A stretch of 64,000 bases of DNA from Pseudoflavonifractor sp. An44. GTDB taxonomy: Bacteria > Bacillota > Clostridia > Oscillospirales > Oscillospiraceae. How positions within the stretch are numbered: position 1 is the stretch's first letter; each line of letters begins with the position of its first letter. Below the pieces are notes generated by a model. The model was not told the origin of the DNA, did no database searches, and worked only from the letters and a program-made list of their open reading frames with translations. Positions 33,501 through 43,428 of the stretch are shown one piece after another. Both the position numbers and the translations under genes were made by a program. The DNA lies in the NCBI RefSeq assembly GCF_002161675.1, contig NZ_NFIH01000001.1:1-64000 (forward strand), in the 5' to 3' direction.

Positions 33501-33797
33501 ATGGATCCCTACATCAACAGCTCCTATCCGCAGGGGCACGAAAACGATTTTGTGGTCTTCATTGACCAGAACGACGTTGTCGATGTCTGCAAGCTGGATC
33601 TGATGAATAATTAAATGAACGGTATTTTTAGTATCACCAACGATGTATTAATCGGCTTTGCAGATGGTCTCTGCGACAGAGAATATATTGCCAGCCGCCT
33701 TCGCCGCAGAACCAGTGAACAGATAGAATCTATCTTTGCAGGGCATAATCCGAAAGGCCGAGAACTCCACGATGCCCTACGAGATGTTACCCAATAG
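33501..33797 (+). other. Two abutting small open frames, possibly decayed genes
   Basis: A 37-codon frame (33501-33614, starting MDPYINSSYPQGHENDFVVF) ends exactly where a 60-codon frame (33615-33797) begins. The second has an orderly helical sequence, NDVLIGFADGLCDREYIASR then RRTSEQIESIF. Neither has a convincing ribosome site; a TATAAT-like box overlaps the first ATG. They look like pieces of a once longer gene. A further open stretch at 33842-34099 has the same decayed character. I cannot assign a function. Confidence 0.3.
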
Positions 33798-34165
33798 TCT
33801 TTGACCGCTTCTATGAGTAAGATATCAATCGCCAGTTTATTGTGGATAAAGCCAAGAATTTAATAAAAGATTGCAGATCAGTTTTATTGGAAGGAATCTC
33901 CTATCCTGCGTACATCTCAGCAGAAAAGATCTACCAGAACCGGGAATGCTTTCGCTATTGCAAAGCTGGAAAATCTGGGTTGACCACCCCGACATTAAGC
34001 AAGCCGCAAAAGGGCCGAATGGTGATGCAACACTTCGGAAATGAATGTGGGCATTCAGTAGACATTAAATGGAGGCAAAGGTTGAAATACGGTAAGTGAA
34101 ATATTTGGTGATAATACACAGAATGTTGTTTACAGGCCGCAAATTATATTTTAGGGGATGAAGCA

Positions 34166-35398
34166 ATGAGTGAATGCCCTATTTTCGCATATCCTATAAG
34201 AATAATACCTTTTGACCTCGGAAGAAGTTTATCGGCAAACGATCTGACGCTTATTGAGAAACGCTTCCAGCCACGTTTCGGGAAACTTGAGTTTACACCA
34301 CGCCAAAGCTCCATACTAAAAGGCATTTCCCTACTGTTTAATATTCAGGAAAATATTTCTGCCTATCTTTACTCAAATGGCATCTGTGTAATTGTTGTTA
34401 AGGAAACCAAACTTAGTTTTCAGAATAACTTTGAGAATTTCTCCATTTCTTATGGTGAAAACCGAAAAAACGCCCATCGCGCTTTTTTTGAATGGAAGCA
34501 TAGTGCCTCTCCTGTGATTTGGGATGTCATCACCGAATTAAGACGGATTGTACGCAAAAATACGCCCATAAAGATTACCTTGAGAAAAAGTGCAAGTGAA
34601 CAATTTGAGCACAGAGGCCTATCATATATCATGACCCTCTCCATGTTCGATGTGAGTAGAACAATTATTAATTCAACTCGTTTTAAGAACTATCCCCATT
34701 GGCTAAAAAGTAATGTATATGCACTTTTAGATCCATCTGTACTTTACCTTGAAGATTCTAGCAAGTTTGAATGCGCTGCTGGCTCTAGATTGGACCTACC
34801 CACAATATTGAGTGAATTGGAGATGAACGAAGCCCCCACAGACTACGAAAGGCATCGTCACATCAATACCTTTATGAGCTGGGCCTCAGTCTCCATTTTG
34901 GGGCAACTTCAAGATGTAGACAAAGAAGAATATACTGCACTTGAAGTTCAATTGCAGAGTGACTGGTTCTATGTATATTGCTTGGACAAGAGCTTGGATG
35001 ACTTCAGTACACTGACAAAAAAAGATATAATTGATATACAAAGGCAACACTATGAGCTTGATTTGCTTGAAAATCGTCTCTTCGATTTTGACGATTCCAG
35101 TATGCCGACGCGCATCCTTGACATTCAGAAAGGCCTGGTTGAAACAAGTGGATTAGCTGGAAATATCCAGCATCTTCAGCGCAAAATGCAATACATATTA
35201 GAACGTGAGCGTCTTGATTCAGAACTCCGCCAAAAACATCTAAGCCAAAGCACTGAAATATTACTGTTTGTCATTGCCTTTATAGAAATAGCCCCAACAG
35301 TCATTAAATATGGAAATAACATTTATCCAAATGCAGGGGTTGCCGCTAGTTTCTTCATTATCCTTTTTGGAATCATCCTCTTGATCAGGAAAAATTAA
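34166..35398 (+). CDS. Unknown protein with two C-terminal membrane helices
   Basis: A 410-residue protein with a soluble N-terminal alpha/beta region (1-270), a long helical segment (290-365; LQRKMQYILERERLDSEL) and two terminal hydrophobic helices (about 365-385 and 390-407). Soluble domain, long helix and two C-terminal helices recall the layout of CorA and RMD1-like proteins, but the GMN motif of CorA is absent and I claim no homology. AGGGG lies before the ATG. It is followed after 14 bases by an isochorismatase-family gene, so the pair is cotranscribed. Lying in an accessory block beside integrase genes and IS relics, it could be a defence or stress module (inference). Confidence 0.6.
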   Translation: MSECPIFAYPIRIIPFDLGRSLSANDLTLIEKRFQPRFGKLEFTPRQSSILKGISLLFNIQENISAYLYSNGICVIVVKETKLSFQNNFENFSISYGENRKNAHRAFFEWKHSASPVIWDVITELRRIVRKNTPIKITLRKSASEQFEHRGLSYIMTLSMFDVSRTIINSTRFKNYPHWLKSNVYALLDPSVLYLEDSSKFECAAGSRLDLPTILSELEMNEAPTDYERHRHINTFMSWASVSILGQLQDVDKEEYTALEVQLQSDWFYVYCLDKSLDDFSTLTKKDIIDIQRQHYELDLLENRLFDFDDSSMPTRILDIQKGLVETSGLAGNIQHLQRKMQYILERERLDSELRQKHLSQSTEILLFVIAFIEIAPTVIKYGNNIYPNAGVAASFFIILFGIILLIRKN

Positions 35399-35412
35399 TT
35401 GGAGGTTAATAT

Positions 35413-35919
35413 ATGAAATGTTTATTTGTAATTGATGTTCAAAATGGCTTTGTTTCAGACAAGACCAAAATAGTCCTTCCAAAAATCCAGCAGCTAATGA
35501 ATGATTTTGATGAGGGATTCATCATCGCAACCCAATTTATTAATACCCAAAGCAGTGGATTTACCGACATTATGCATTGGGACCGACTCAAGGCGGAACC
35601 GGAAATTGACCTCATTCCCTTTGTAAAAGAGAAGGCAACATATATTGTCCAAAAAACGACCTATTCAGCTTGTACAAATGAAGCAATGCAGTTGCTTTTG
35701 AAGCACAATATAACGGAAGCTTATGTCGCCGGTATTGATACAGACTGCTGCGTGTTGGCCACAGCCATAAGCCTTTTTGAACACAATATTCGACCTGTGG
35801 TTTTAGCTCAGTATAGTGCTTCTAACGGGGGTGATATCAGTCATCAAGCAGCTATTACCGTCTTAGGGCGAACCATAGGTTGGAACCAAATATCCTTCAA
35901 GTTGTATCCCGAAAAATGA
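35413..35919 (+). CDS. Isochorismatase-family cysteine hydrolase
   Basis: A 168-residue alpha/beta hydrolase of the isochorismatase/nicotinamidase superfamily with the complete triad: Asp8 in VIDVQNGF, Lys81 in VQKTTYSA and Cys113 in TDCCVLAT preceded by the usual cis-peptide region. Family members hydrolyse isochorismate, nicotinamide, N-carbamoyl compounds and similar amides; the substrate here cannot be told. GGAGG precedes the ATG at a good distance. Its partner is a membrane protein of unknown family rather than a siderophore or NAD-salvage gene, which argues against the textbook roles. Confidence 0.85.
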   Translation: MKCLFVIDVQNGFVSDKTKIVLPKIQQLMNDFDEGFIIATQFINTQSSGFTDIMHWDRLKAEPEIDLIPFVKEKATYIVQKTTYSACTNEAMQLLLKHNITEAYVAGIDTDCCVLATAISLFEHNIRPVVLAQYSASNGGDISHQAAITVLGRTIGWNQISFKLYPEK

Positions 35920-36045
35920 GTATTCAAGTGGCGAGCATATGAACTGCGTTGGTATTCATTTTTCTCAAAACAGGAACTTGCTTGCTGTTATGTCCCTTTG
36001 GGAGAGCCGGTGATCTTGCCATTTGAAATGCAGTACCAGTGAACT
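35920..36045. other. Spacer with no gene
   Basis: No coding signal seen between the hydrolase gene and the IS256 relic. Short AT-rich sequence only. Confidence 0.4.
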
Positions 36046-36645
36046 GAGCGAGTCACGAGTCAGTATAATAGCTCAAAAGTCTCAGGGGCACTGTTGCCAT
36101 GCATGAATCACGGTCAGGATCTTGTCGGTGATACAGCGGACCGTGCTGTCCGAGACAGGAATGCCGTAGATATCATAAATATGGGCCCCTATATCTCTTG
36201 AGGTCATACCCTTGGCCGTAGTACATGGACGGGATTTCCCTATCAATGCCCTAGCTGATGGTCTGGTCCTTTTTCAGTGTCTATAGTTCAAATTCCCCTT
36301 TTCAGTCTCAAGGTTCCAACACATCCACAGCTCCAAAGCTGGTACATAGTGTTTTTCTGCTGTGGCCGTTGCGGCTTTTTTCTGTGTCTTTATTCTAATA
36401 TTCGTACTTAATGAAGATCAGTTCGTCGTTCAGCGCTACCTCTAGGCCATTCTCCATGAACTCAGAAACGGCCCCCTTGAGCTGATTCTGGATATCGTCC
36501 ATGCCATCATGTTCGCCATCTGCAACAGCTCATAGAACCGCTCTAGACCGGCGTTTTCTTCCATATCGCATGGCGCAATTCTTTCTAACCATATGTAAAA
36601 CCTCCTGTGTGGTGCTTCTATTCTCACCACTCAGGAGGTTTATAC
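36046..36645 (-). mobile_element. IS256-family transposase relic
   Basis: Broken frames on the minus strand spell an IS256 N-terminal half in order: DDIQNQLKGAVSEFMENGLE, NDELIFIKYEY, then NKDTEKSRNGHSRKTL, TSFGAVDV, KGEFEP, GIDREIPSMYYGQGYDLK and SDSTVRCITDKILTVIHAWQ. At least three frameshifts or stops are needed, and the catalytic half is missing. Upstream of its start codon is a 17-bp inverted repeat (36598-36614 with 36625-36641, one mismatch) containing the AGGAGG ribosome site, which would be masked in a read-through transcript. The remainder to 36985 holds nothing I can name. Confidence 0.75.
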
Positions 36646-36985
36646 AAAGTTTGGGATAGTCTTGCGTTTAAACAGAACATGCAGTCCTTGCAGGAACTTT
36701 GCCAGAATATCTAGTAGTTAGGGCTATTGGGTTTAGGCCCTACACTCGGCCCACAGCTCATGGTTGGGATTGGCAATGTGCACCGCTATCACTTTCATAG
36801 ATGACAATCGTTCCGAAAGAAAATCACTAGGTTTACATGATGGCTTCTGCCAACAAGTTTCTGTATATCTACTACTGTATATCTACTATGGCTCAGTAAC
36901 TACTTATCAAACACATTGGCCCAAGCCTGATTTTATACAGGCCACATCTCTGCACGGGCGCCGTTTCAACTTTGAATCGCTCAGC

Positions 36986-39808
36986 TCATGACTGTATGGG
37001 ATATGCAGGAATCACTTCCCCAGTTTCTGCATTAATTCGGATCACATCACAAGTCGACCAATGAGTATTCCCTTCGAAATCAACAACTTGCCAACTGAGC
37101 ATAAACTTATAGTAGTATTCTCCTGTAGTTTCGTCTTTGAAGAACACTTCACCGCTGGGAACCACATCCAGCAGAAACCCTATCTCCTCTGCAATATCTC
37201 CCTCATGAAAATTCCAATACTCGCAGGCAACCTCATATGCTTTTTCCTGAGAAATAGGCGGATACTGCAGTGTGGCTTGCTGTGTACAGTTTGAGGAAAT
37301 CTCAGCCTCCTCCAAATTAATCACAACCTCCTCAAAACTAGTCGGCATATAAATATCAGCAACCATAACATAGGCACAAAGTTTTCCTTGTCCATTGACG
37401 TATGGTGTCCAACCCTCTCGAATAGCAGAAGACAAGCTATTTTTCAGGCCGTTATTAAAATTCTTGACATACTGTTCATCATAAAAAGCCCTATGATCAG
37501 ATCCATATGTCTTCCAATAATATAATCCTACCGCCTGCTCTGTCATATTCATGAAGGTTTCTTCTGAATATCCAAATATAGCAGAGACAGCTTCGTTGGA
37601 AGCTAGCATGCCAGAATTAGTGTCAATATTGTACACCATATAGCCCATAGAATTCGGAAACTCCTCAGAGAATTGGGCTTCTATTACGAGAGATAGCAAA
37701 TTATTCTTCATAATCCACTGATAATCAATTTGGATGGTACGCGGTTTTCTTCCCTCATCAATAACATCGAGACAGCCTTCCAGATCCCATCCTCCAGTAA
37801 AATAATACATGTCATAAATTTCTTTGTTTAAGTTTGCAATTGACTGTCCACTCAAATTAATCTGAGGAATTGCGTAAGAATACCCATTCCGCTCGATACG
37901 AAGTGCATCCGTCACAAGATAATCTGGATCAACAAAACACAGGTTAGCTATGACCATTTCATGTTCTTCCAACACAACTGTCTGAGTTTCCACACCATAT
38001 GCTTCAGATTGAGCAAATACACGATACTCCCCCGGCGGAAGTAGTACTGAGTATGACATCACTTGCACTATATCAGCTTTTCCCGTCTCCTTGTTCCACA
38101 TTGCCTCTGCACACGGTTCCAACTGGACCGATGAGACAACTGCTCCCGAACTATCTGTCACTTTCACTTGAGAAACATCGAGCTTCCCATATACATCATT
38201 CCCCCCACGGAGATATACGAGGCCTGAAATCGACCCAAATTTCTTACCCTTACTAGTGTCCCATTCAGACTGCTGTTGTGCCATATTCACGGCAACATTC
38301 GCATTGATGATGGCTACCGGATCAGTATCTTTCTCAAGCCCCGTCTGCTCCACATCTGCTTTATCTATGGTCGATGTAGTTTTATACATGGAAGTTAGCA
38401 AAATGCACCTTACCTGTTCAGCAGTAAGACTTGGGTTCACTGCCCAAACCAAAGATGCCACTCCTGTCACCATTGGTGCTGCCATAGATGTTCCGTCCAG
38501 ACATGTTGTAATGTTGTTGGGAAAACAACTCAATATATCTTTTCCCGGGGCATAGACATCCACACGAGGTCCTCTGTTGGTAAAATACGTAGGTACATAG
38601 TATCCGTTGCTCCACTGAGCTGCTCCAACAACAATAATGCGATGCGCCACCACTTCATCTGCAATTGCGGCAAAAATATCGTAAGAAGCATCATATTTTT
38701 TCCCCACGCTACTCTGATTTCCGGCAGATTTGCAGATGAGGAATTCCTGTCCAGCATCTATATATTTTCTAAGAAATGTCTCCATGGATGAGGAGTTTAT
38801 TTTCAAAAACTCTTGTAAGGCCTTGTCTCCATCCTGAGCTCCACGCAGGGCATCACCATACCCCATAGAAATGTTGATAACCTTTGTCCCTTCATTCAGT
38901 AGCGTTGCTAAGCTACATTTTAATTGAAAAACGCTTGACCAATTTGCTTCTTGGATGTCCTTTGCTTCCTCACTCATCAAAGCATATCCGTAGAGCTGTG
39001 CTGAAGGGTTAATCCCTGTAATCCCCTGACTATTTCCATCTTTTGCCCCAATAATCCCTGCAACATGAGTTCCATGAAAGGTATCTGATTGCTTGTCCTG
39101 TCCGCTAAATTGAACATAAAGTTGACCTACTGTGCAATTGCTCTCCTGGTCAACCGGATTGTTCCAGGTTTTCACGAAGAGCGGTTCTTCCAATTCCTTG
39201 CACGCAATATCAAACATACTATCTATCAATCCTACTTTTACCGGCTGTAACTCTAAATTCGAATCCCACACCGAAGGCATCTCGATGGCCTCTGCCCACC
39301 AATTTAACCCAGAAGGGTTACTTTCGTCCCAGGTATTATTTGTGTCACCATTCATGCTATAATCATCTGTCCACGGGTCATCTCGATAAGAGACGGTTGT
39401 GGGCCCCAATTTAGAAACATATTCTAGAGAAACCGTGGAAACAATATCACTTTCTTCCAAACCTTGTGCGACACTCTGTAGTTCCTGGTAGGTACATTCC
39501 TTTTTGATTTCTATTTGATAATCTCCGGTCTGAGAAATATAGCCGATCACCTCTCCCTCATGGCTCCTAACCAGCTCTTCGATCTCTGGATAGGAGATGC
39601 CTTCCTTGGACGTAAGCAGCAGGCGGGAATCAACATACTCAGCTCCATTTTCCTCTACCACATCCTCCGATTCAATTGGGGTATAGTACGCCTGAAGTTC
39701 GCTGATATTATTTTCATTTCGAATTTTCACTATAAAAATGCCAGAAATGAGTACAGCAGCGCAAAGAAAGACACCAGCTCCTACAATAAGCATCTGTTTT
39801 CTGTTCAC
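36986..39808 (-). CDS. Membrane-anchored subtilisin-family (S8) protease
   Basis: A 940-residue protease with an N-terminal membrane helix (7-27) and no signal cleavage site, so anchored with the enzyme outside. A propeptide-like region (40-130) precedes the S8 domain (185-505) with the full triad: Asp in VGLIDSMFD (about 195), His in FHGTHVAGI (about 245), Ser in LDGTSMAAPM (about 440), plus the oxyanion Asn in SAGNQSS. A beta domain (525-640) and a C-terminal region (650-935) with PepSY/YcdB-like endings (VIRINAETGEVIPAYP) follow. The start is a GTG nine bases after AGGAGG. As the last gene of the tubulin/VWA locus, it may mature the exported partners, as mycosins do beside type VII systems (analogy, not homology proof). 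Confidence 0.88.
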   Translation of the reverse strand: MNRKQMLIVGAGVFLCAAVLISGIFIVKIRNENNISELQAYYTPIESEDVVEENGAEYVDSRLLLTSKEGISYPEIEELVRSHEGEVIGYISQTGDYQIEIKKECTYQELQSVAQGLEESDIVSTVSLEYVSKLGPTTVSYRDDPWTDDYSMNGDTNNTWDESNPSGLNWWAEAIEMPSVWDSNLELQPVKVGLIDSMFDIACKELEEPLFVKTWNNPVDQESNCTVGQLYVQFSGQDKQSDTFHGTHVAGIIGAKDGNSQGITGINPSAQLYGYALMSEEAKDIQEANWSSVFQLKCSLATLLNEGTKVINISMGYGDALRGAQDGDKALQEFLKINSSSMETFLRKYIDAGQEFLICKSAGNQSSVGKKYDASYDIFAAIADEVVAHRIIVVGAAQWSNGYYVPTYFTNRGPRVDVYAPGKDILSCFPNNITTCLDGTSMAAPMVTGVASLVWAVNPSLTAEQVRCILLTSMYKTTSTIDKADVEQTGLEKDTDPVAIINANVAVNMAQQQSEWDTSKGKKFGSISGLVYLRGGNDVYGKLDVSQVKVTDSSGAVVSSVQLEPCAEAMWNKETGKADIVQVMSYSVLLPPGEYRVFAQSEAYGVETQTVVLEEHEMVIANLCFVDPDYLVTDALRIERNGYSYAIPQINLSGQSIANLNKEIYDMYYFTGGWDLEGCLDVIDEGRKPRTIQIDYQWIMKNNLLSLVIEAQFSEEFPNSMGYMVYNIDTNSGMLASNEAVSAIFGYSEETFMNMTEQAVGLYYWKTYGSDHRAFYDEQYVKNFNNGLKNSLSSAIREGWTPYVNGQGKLCAYVMVADIYMPTSFEEVVINLEEAEISSNCTQQATLQYPPISQEKAYEVACEYWNFHEGDIAEEIGFLLDVVPSGEVFFKDETTGEYYYKFMLSWQVVDFEGNTHWSTCDVIRINAETGEVIPAYPIQS

Positions 39809-39856
39809 TGGCCATTACCTCCTTATCTGCAAAAAAGTAGCTGTTTTTTCTCTCAG

Positions 39857-42511
39857 TCAAGAATTAGCGACACTGACTGTAGCCATTAAAGACTTAGTCG
39901 TGTTTGGATCTTGTGCCCATTGATACCCAAACAAGTACCCTTTGTATATAAAAGAAATCGAATAGAAACAAGCCCCACTATCAACGCTTTCGAAGTACTC
40001 CGGCTTATTCAGTATAGTGTCGTTCCCCACTATCTGTACTAATTCCAGATATGTCATGCTGCTGGTCAATCCATCCAATAATGGCGTCTCTTCTCCAGCA
40101 CTTATGGTATATATTGTCATATAGTTATTAATTAGCTCTGATGTGTAATATCCTCCATAGTTTACATCTTCCGGAATATCAGGTCCCTTCAAAAAGTACC
40201 AAGGAGTTCCTGCAAATTGAATGAAAGTTCCTCCTTGGTAAGAACTTAACGTGTAATCCTCGCCATAAAGTTCTATAAGCTCTCCAACATATCCACCCAA
40301 GAAAGAGGCCGCCCCTTTGATCTCCCCTCTTTCTTTTACTCTGGCTGGAATTCCGCCTACTTGGCACAGGAACACCTGCAAAGGGCTATCTGCTCCACTC
40401 CCCAGTTTATAGGTATCAAACAGAAGATAAACCTTTCCATTCCTGACATAATACTCATACTCCTCCAATCCCCAGGTGGAAACAGTTTCCTGAACGTCCT
40501 CTGACATCTGATTTCTTTGTGCCAGGCACAATACAATGGATTGTAAATCTGCCTGCAAATTCTCCTCATCTGCCTCCACCAGCTGAGCCAGTGGAACAAA
40601 TTCTCCGGTAGCTAGTGAAATAACATAACCATTATAGTCTTTACGGACGACACCACCCATGTACCACGTAGAGGTTTGTAGAAAAGAAATGATATCATTC
40701 CCTTGGTAGGACAGTGCAGTCTCGATGGTGTACTGGTATGTTTCTTGATTTGCATAGGCAGCAGGAATATATGCATCCAATTTCTCGATGATGAGTTGAT
40801 TTTGATACTCTTCATAGTCCTTGTACAGCTGTTGGTTGACTTTTTTGAATTTAGGTAGTTTCTGGTCAAATTTCACCAAATCGTAAAACAGAGAAACACC
40901 GTACTTTTCAGAGGCATCCAATTTAGAGTGGTCTTTTCTCTGAATGGAGTATAACAGGCCAGCTTCTGTGAGAAAATTCTCAACATCAAATGTAGTCGCA
41001 TTATGATTCAGCCAGTTAATGGCCGCCTGATTATCATAGGTGGGTGCATACTCCTCCTGGGAATATGACAAGAGGTTCACCAGATAGTTGGCGAAAAGCG
41101 TCTGTGCATTGGTCAGTGCCTCCTCTAAATCCTCGTCAAATTCAGCACCTTCATACGCTTCCATGGCACACCTGATGTACAAAATCGCGGCTGCCCGTTT
41201 CATGTAGGGGATATCTGTATCTGAAGCATAATCCAACAAATATAGATAGTTTCTCAATTCCTTCTGAACAAACGTATATGTTTCATAAGCTAAGGTAAAG
41301 TTCGCCTTGTCCGAGGCTCCCAGCATATAGTCAATAGCTTTGGATGCCACAACAGCCAGAAGGTTCGCACCTGCACCGCCTTGGGTAATAAATTTTTCCA
41401 GAGTAGTTTGAAATAGCTCAGATGTCACATCATACGCCCACCCCCTGGTAAAGTCAGAAACCTTTTCATCCATGGTTCCATACCGATAAGTCAAAACTCT
41501 GTCACACGCTTCATGCGCACTGTAGCTGGATGAATATTCAAAGGTTGCCTTCAGTGCCGCCATCGTGGATTCTTCGGCATCCATCACTGCAGAGTACATG
41601 GTGCAGGCGTCTAAGACATAGGACAAACTGGCCTCAGCCGCAGTTTTAGTATAGGTTTCCAACCAATCTTCCAGGCCTGCTTCGTACCCTCCTCGTGGAT
41701 ATTCCTTCACCACCTGCTCCAGAACTTCGCCTTTGATTTCTTTTTCCTTGGCGTATTCAGACAGTGGTCCTTGGTCGTCAATCAATGTCTGTGCCAAATC
41801 CAACACTGCCTCGGTGTCGTTTGTAACTTGATTGAAATCCGCCACTTTTTCCAAAGCGCTGTGCAGCGTTCCCTCTTCTGCCAACAAGTGCGCAAAGGCT
41901 TCCTCGTAGGCGGAAATCTCGTATTCTCCGGCTAACACGTCCACAAACACCGAAAAGTTTACAAACGGCATAATCGAGTATGCATGTGCGGCCGTAGACA
42001 TGACGGTCCATGCTGGCCCCAGATCTTCCTGCATCTGACCCAGAACTACTTTTTTGTCGTTCAATACCGCCTCAATGACAGCTTCAAACTCCTTTGGAAC
42101 TTTCAAAATAGTGGCTTCCAGATAAGGGTCCCCTGCCTCCAAGCAGACGCCTGTGGCTACTGTGGCATCTTGAAGCGGGAGGTACACCTGCTCCCCCTGC
42201 ACCACACAATCATCCAAGCCTGTGGTATAGAGAATAATCCCAGTGTCCCCTCGGGACAGAGTCACCTTGCGGCTTGACTGTTCTAGCTGACAATCTGACA
42301 TTGCACACAACCCTTCCGCCTCTACCAGCCAGGTATCCTTGTTCTGAAGAACATTCAGATATGTATATTCTCCGTGACATTCCAACGGAAGCATATAAGT
42401 GGATTGATCCGACGGTGATGCCTTAGCTTCGGGGATGAACGACATCCCCAAGCACATTACCAGAAATAGCGCTAACATTTGCTTCAGATATCCAACATAT
42501 CGATGTTTCAT
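39857..42511 (-). CDS. Large exported protein, copper-amine-oxidase-N-like start
   Basis: An 884-residue exported protein with a signal peptide (to about 32). The first 120 mature residues are beta-rich and resemble the copper amine oxidase N-terminal-like domain of Firmicute surface proteins (YLNVLQNKDTWLVEAEGLC, then GEQVYLPLQDATVATG); this match is tentative. Residues 150-550 are strongly helical and acidic, and the C-terminal third is beta-rich, ending in a WAQDPNTTKSL motif. No sorting signal or catalytic motif is visible. The ATG at 42511 is preferred over a GTG four codons earlier because GGGAGG lies 11 bases upstream. Only one base separates it from the preceding gene and 48 from the subtilisin gene, which suggests a secreted partner or substrate of that protease. 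Confidence 0.65.
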   Translation of the reverse strand: MKHRYVGYLKQMLALFLVMCLGMSFIPEAKASPSDQSTYMLPLECHGEYTYLNVLQNKDTWLVEAEGLCAMSDCQLEQSSRKVTLSRGDTGIILYTTGLDDCVVQGEQVYLPLQDATVATGVCLEAGDPYLEATILKVPKEFEAVIEAVLNDKKVVLGQMQEDLGPAWTVMSTAAHAYSIMPFVNFSVFVDVLAGEYEISAYEEAFAHLLAEEGTLHSALEKVADFNQVTNDTEAVLDLAQTLIDDQGPLSEYAKEKEIKGEVLEQVVKEYPRGGYEAGLEDWLETYTKTAAEASLSYVLDACTMYSAVMDAEESTMAALKATFEYSSSYSAHEACDRVLTYRYGTMDEKVSDFTRGWAYDVTSELFQTTLEKFITQGGAGANLLAVVASKAIDYMLGASDKANFTLAYETYTFVQKELRNYLYLLDYASDTDIPYMKRAAAILYIRCAMEAYEGAEFDEDLEEALTNAQTLFANYLVNLLSYSQEEYAPTYDNQAAINWLNHNATTFDVENFLTEAGLLYSIQRKDHSKLDASEKYGVSLFYDLVKFDQKLPKFKKVNQQLYKDYEEYQNQLIIEKLDAYIPAAYANQETYQYTIETALSYQGNDIISFLQTSTWYMGGVVRKDYNGYVISLATGEFVPLAQLVEADEENLQADLQSIVLCLAQRNQMSEDVQETVSTWGLEEYEYYVRNGKVYLLFDTYKLGSGADSPLQVFLCQVGGIPARVKERGEIKGAASFLGGYVGELIELYGEDYTLSSYQGGTFIQFAGTPWYFLKGPDIPEDVNYGGYYTSELINNYMTIYTISAGEETPLLDGLTSSMTYLELVQIVGNDTILNKPEYFESVDSGACFYSISFIYKGYLFGYQWAQDPNTTKSLMATVSVANS

Positions 42512-42512
42512 A

Positions 42513-43031
42513 TCACGACTCACCTCCCACTAGCCCCTGATATACCGAAAAAACTCCTCCGCTTAAAGCATCAGCCAATTCCGGACTGCTCTGAATCACA
42601 TACACAGACTCACCATCCGTTGCTTCTTGTATTGTATATTGAAGTTGAATCTCCTTGTTCACACTGGGGGCCGTTCCCTGCTCAATTTTCTCCATGCATT
42701 GTGTGTAAAACAAATCTGCATCCGTAATATCTGTACCACATTCCTCTCCCAGTTTCATGACATCTACATAGGTAAAGGACACTGTGGCCGTACCAGATTC
42801 ATGATCCTCCGATAACACCCGATACTCAAGCGCCTCCAGCACGACGTTACTGTATTGCATGCTAAGGGGCAAATCCTCTCCCAAGTTTTTTTCACCCTCA
42901 ATCCGTCGGTCAATGGCTGCTTCCAGCGGAGAATCGGATGCCCCACGAGTCAAGGACCATACCCCCACCACTCCTGCACAGAGTATGATAATTGCACTCA
43001 CTGCCAATATGATTCTAACTTTTTTCTTCAT
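42513..43031 (-). CDS. Small membrane-anchored exported protein
   Basis: A 172-residue protein with an N-terminal helix (5-27, KKKVRIILAVSAIIIL) and an extracytoplasmic domain of about 140 residues, beta-rich after residue 55 (VVLEALEYRVLSEDHESGTA), of a kind seen in DUF4878- or Tim44-like lipid-exposed folds, though I would not assign it. It directly precedes the large exported protein with a one-base gap. Upstream, 43032-43347 has no gene and no promoter that I trust, so it may be read from the main operon past the hairpin at 43348-43387. Confidence 0.6.
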   Translation of the reverse strand: MKKKVRIILAVSAIIILCAGVVGVWSLTRGASDSPLEAAIDRRIEGEKNLGEDLPLSMQYSNVVLEALEYRVLSEDHESGTATVSFTYVDVMKLGEECGTDITDADLFYTQCMEKIEQGTAPSVNKEIQLQYTIQEATDGESVYVIQSSPELADALSGGVFSVYQGLVGGES

Positions 43032-43347
43032 TTTTCTCCCTCATCTTCATTCACAGCACTCTATACGCCGCATGGTTCTCTCTATTCCTAGGATAGGTCA
43101 TAATGTTCCGATTTATTTGCATTTGGAGCTAATCTAATGCCGTTCACCATATAACCCATCGTTTCTTATAAGTACGATGCCCCTGATGAAGACATTAGCA
43201 CAGAGGCACCTGCTTTTCTCACTTCATCAACCTCAACCAGCAGAGTAAACTGCAAAGGACAAAATAGGCTCAAACAGCAATCAATCGTACTACCATTCCA
43301 ACATATTTCGAACATCCGAAATTCTGTACCCTCATGTCTACTTTAAC

Positions 43348-43387
43348 GTGATGTGCCTGGCGTTTTTCTAATCGCCAGGCACATCAC
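43348..43387 (-). terminator. Strong hairpin after the metallopeptidase gene
   Basis: Perfect 15-bp stem (43348-43362 with 43373-43387), 42 bases after the stop of the 1453-residue gene. No U tract follows on the minus strand, so it may be a pause, processing or weak termination site that splits the locus. The rest of 43032-43428 carries no gene. Confidence 0.5.
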
Positions 43388-43428
43388 ATTTTGTAACTTG
43401 CACTCCCCTTCTCGTGAGAGAACTCCCA

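Noticed and set aside
36764-36991. Plus-strand 75-codon frame near the subtilisin gene end
   Set aside because: No ribosome site, no likeness to a family, and it lies in IS debris.
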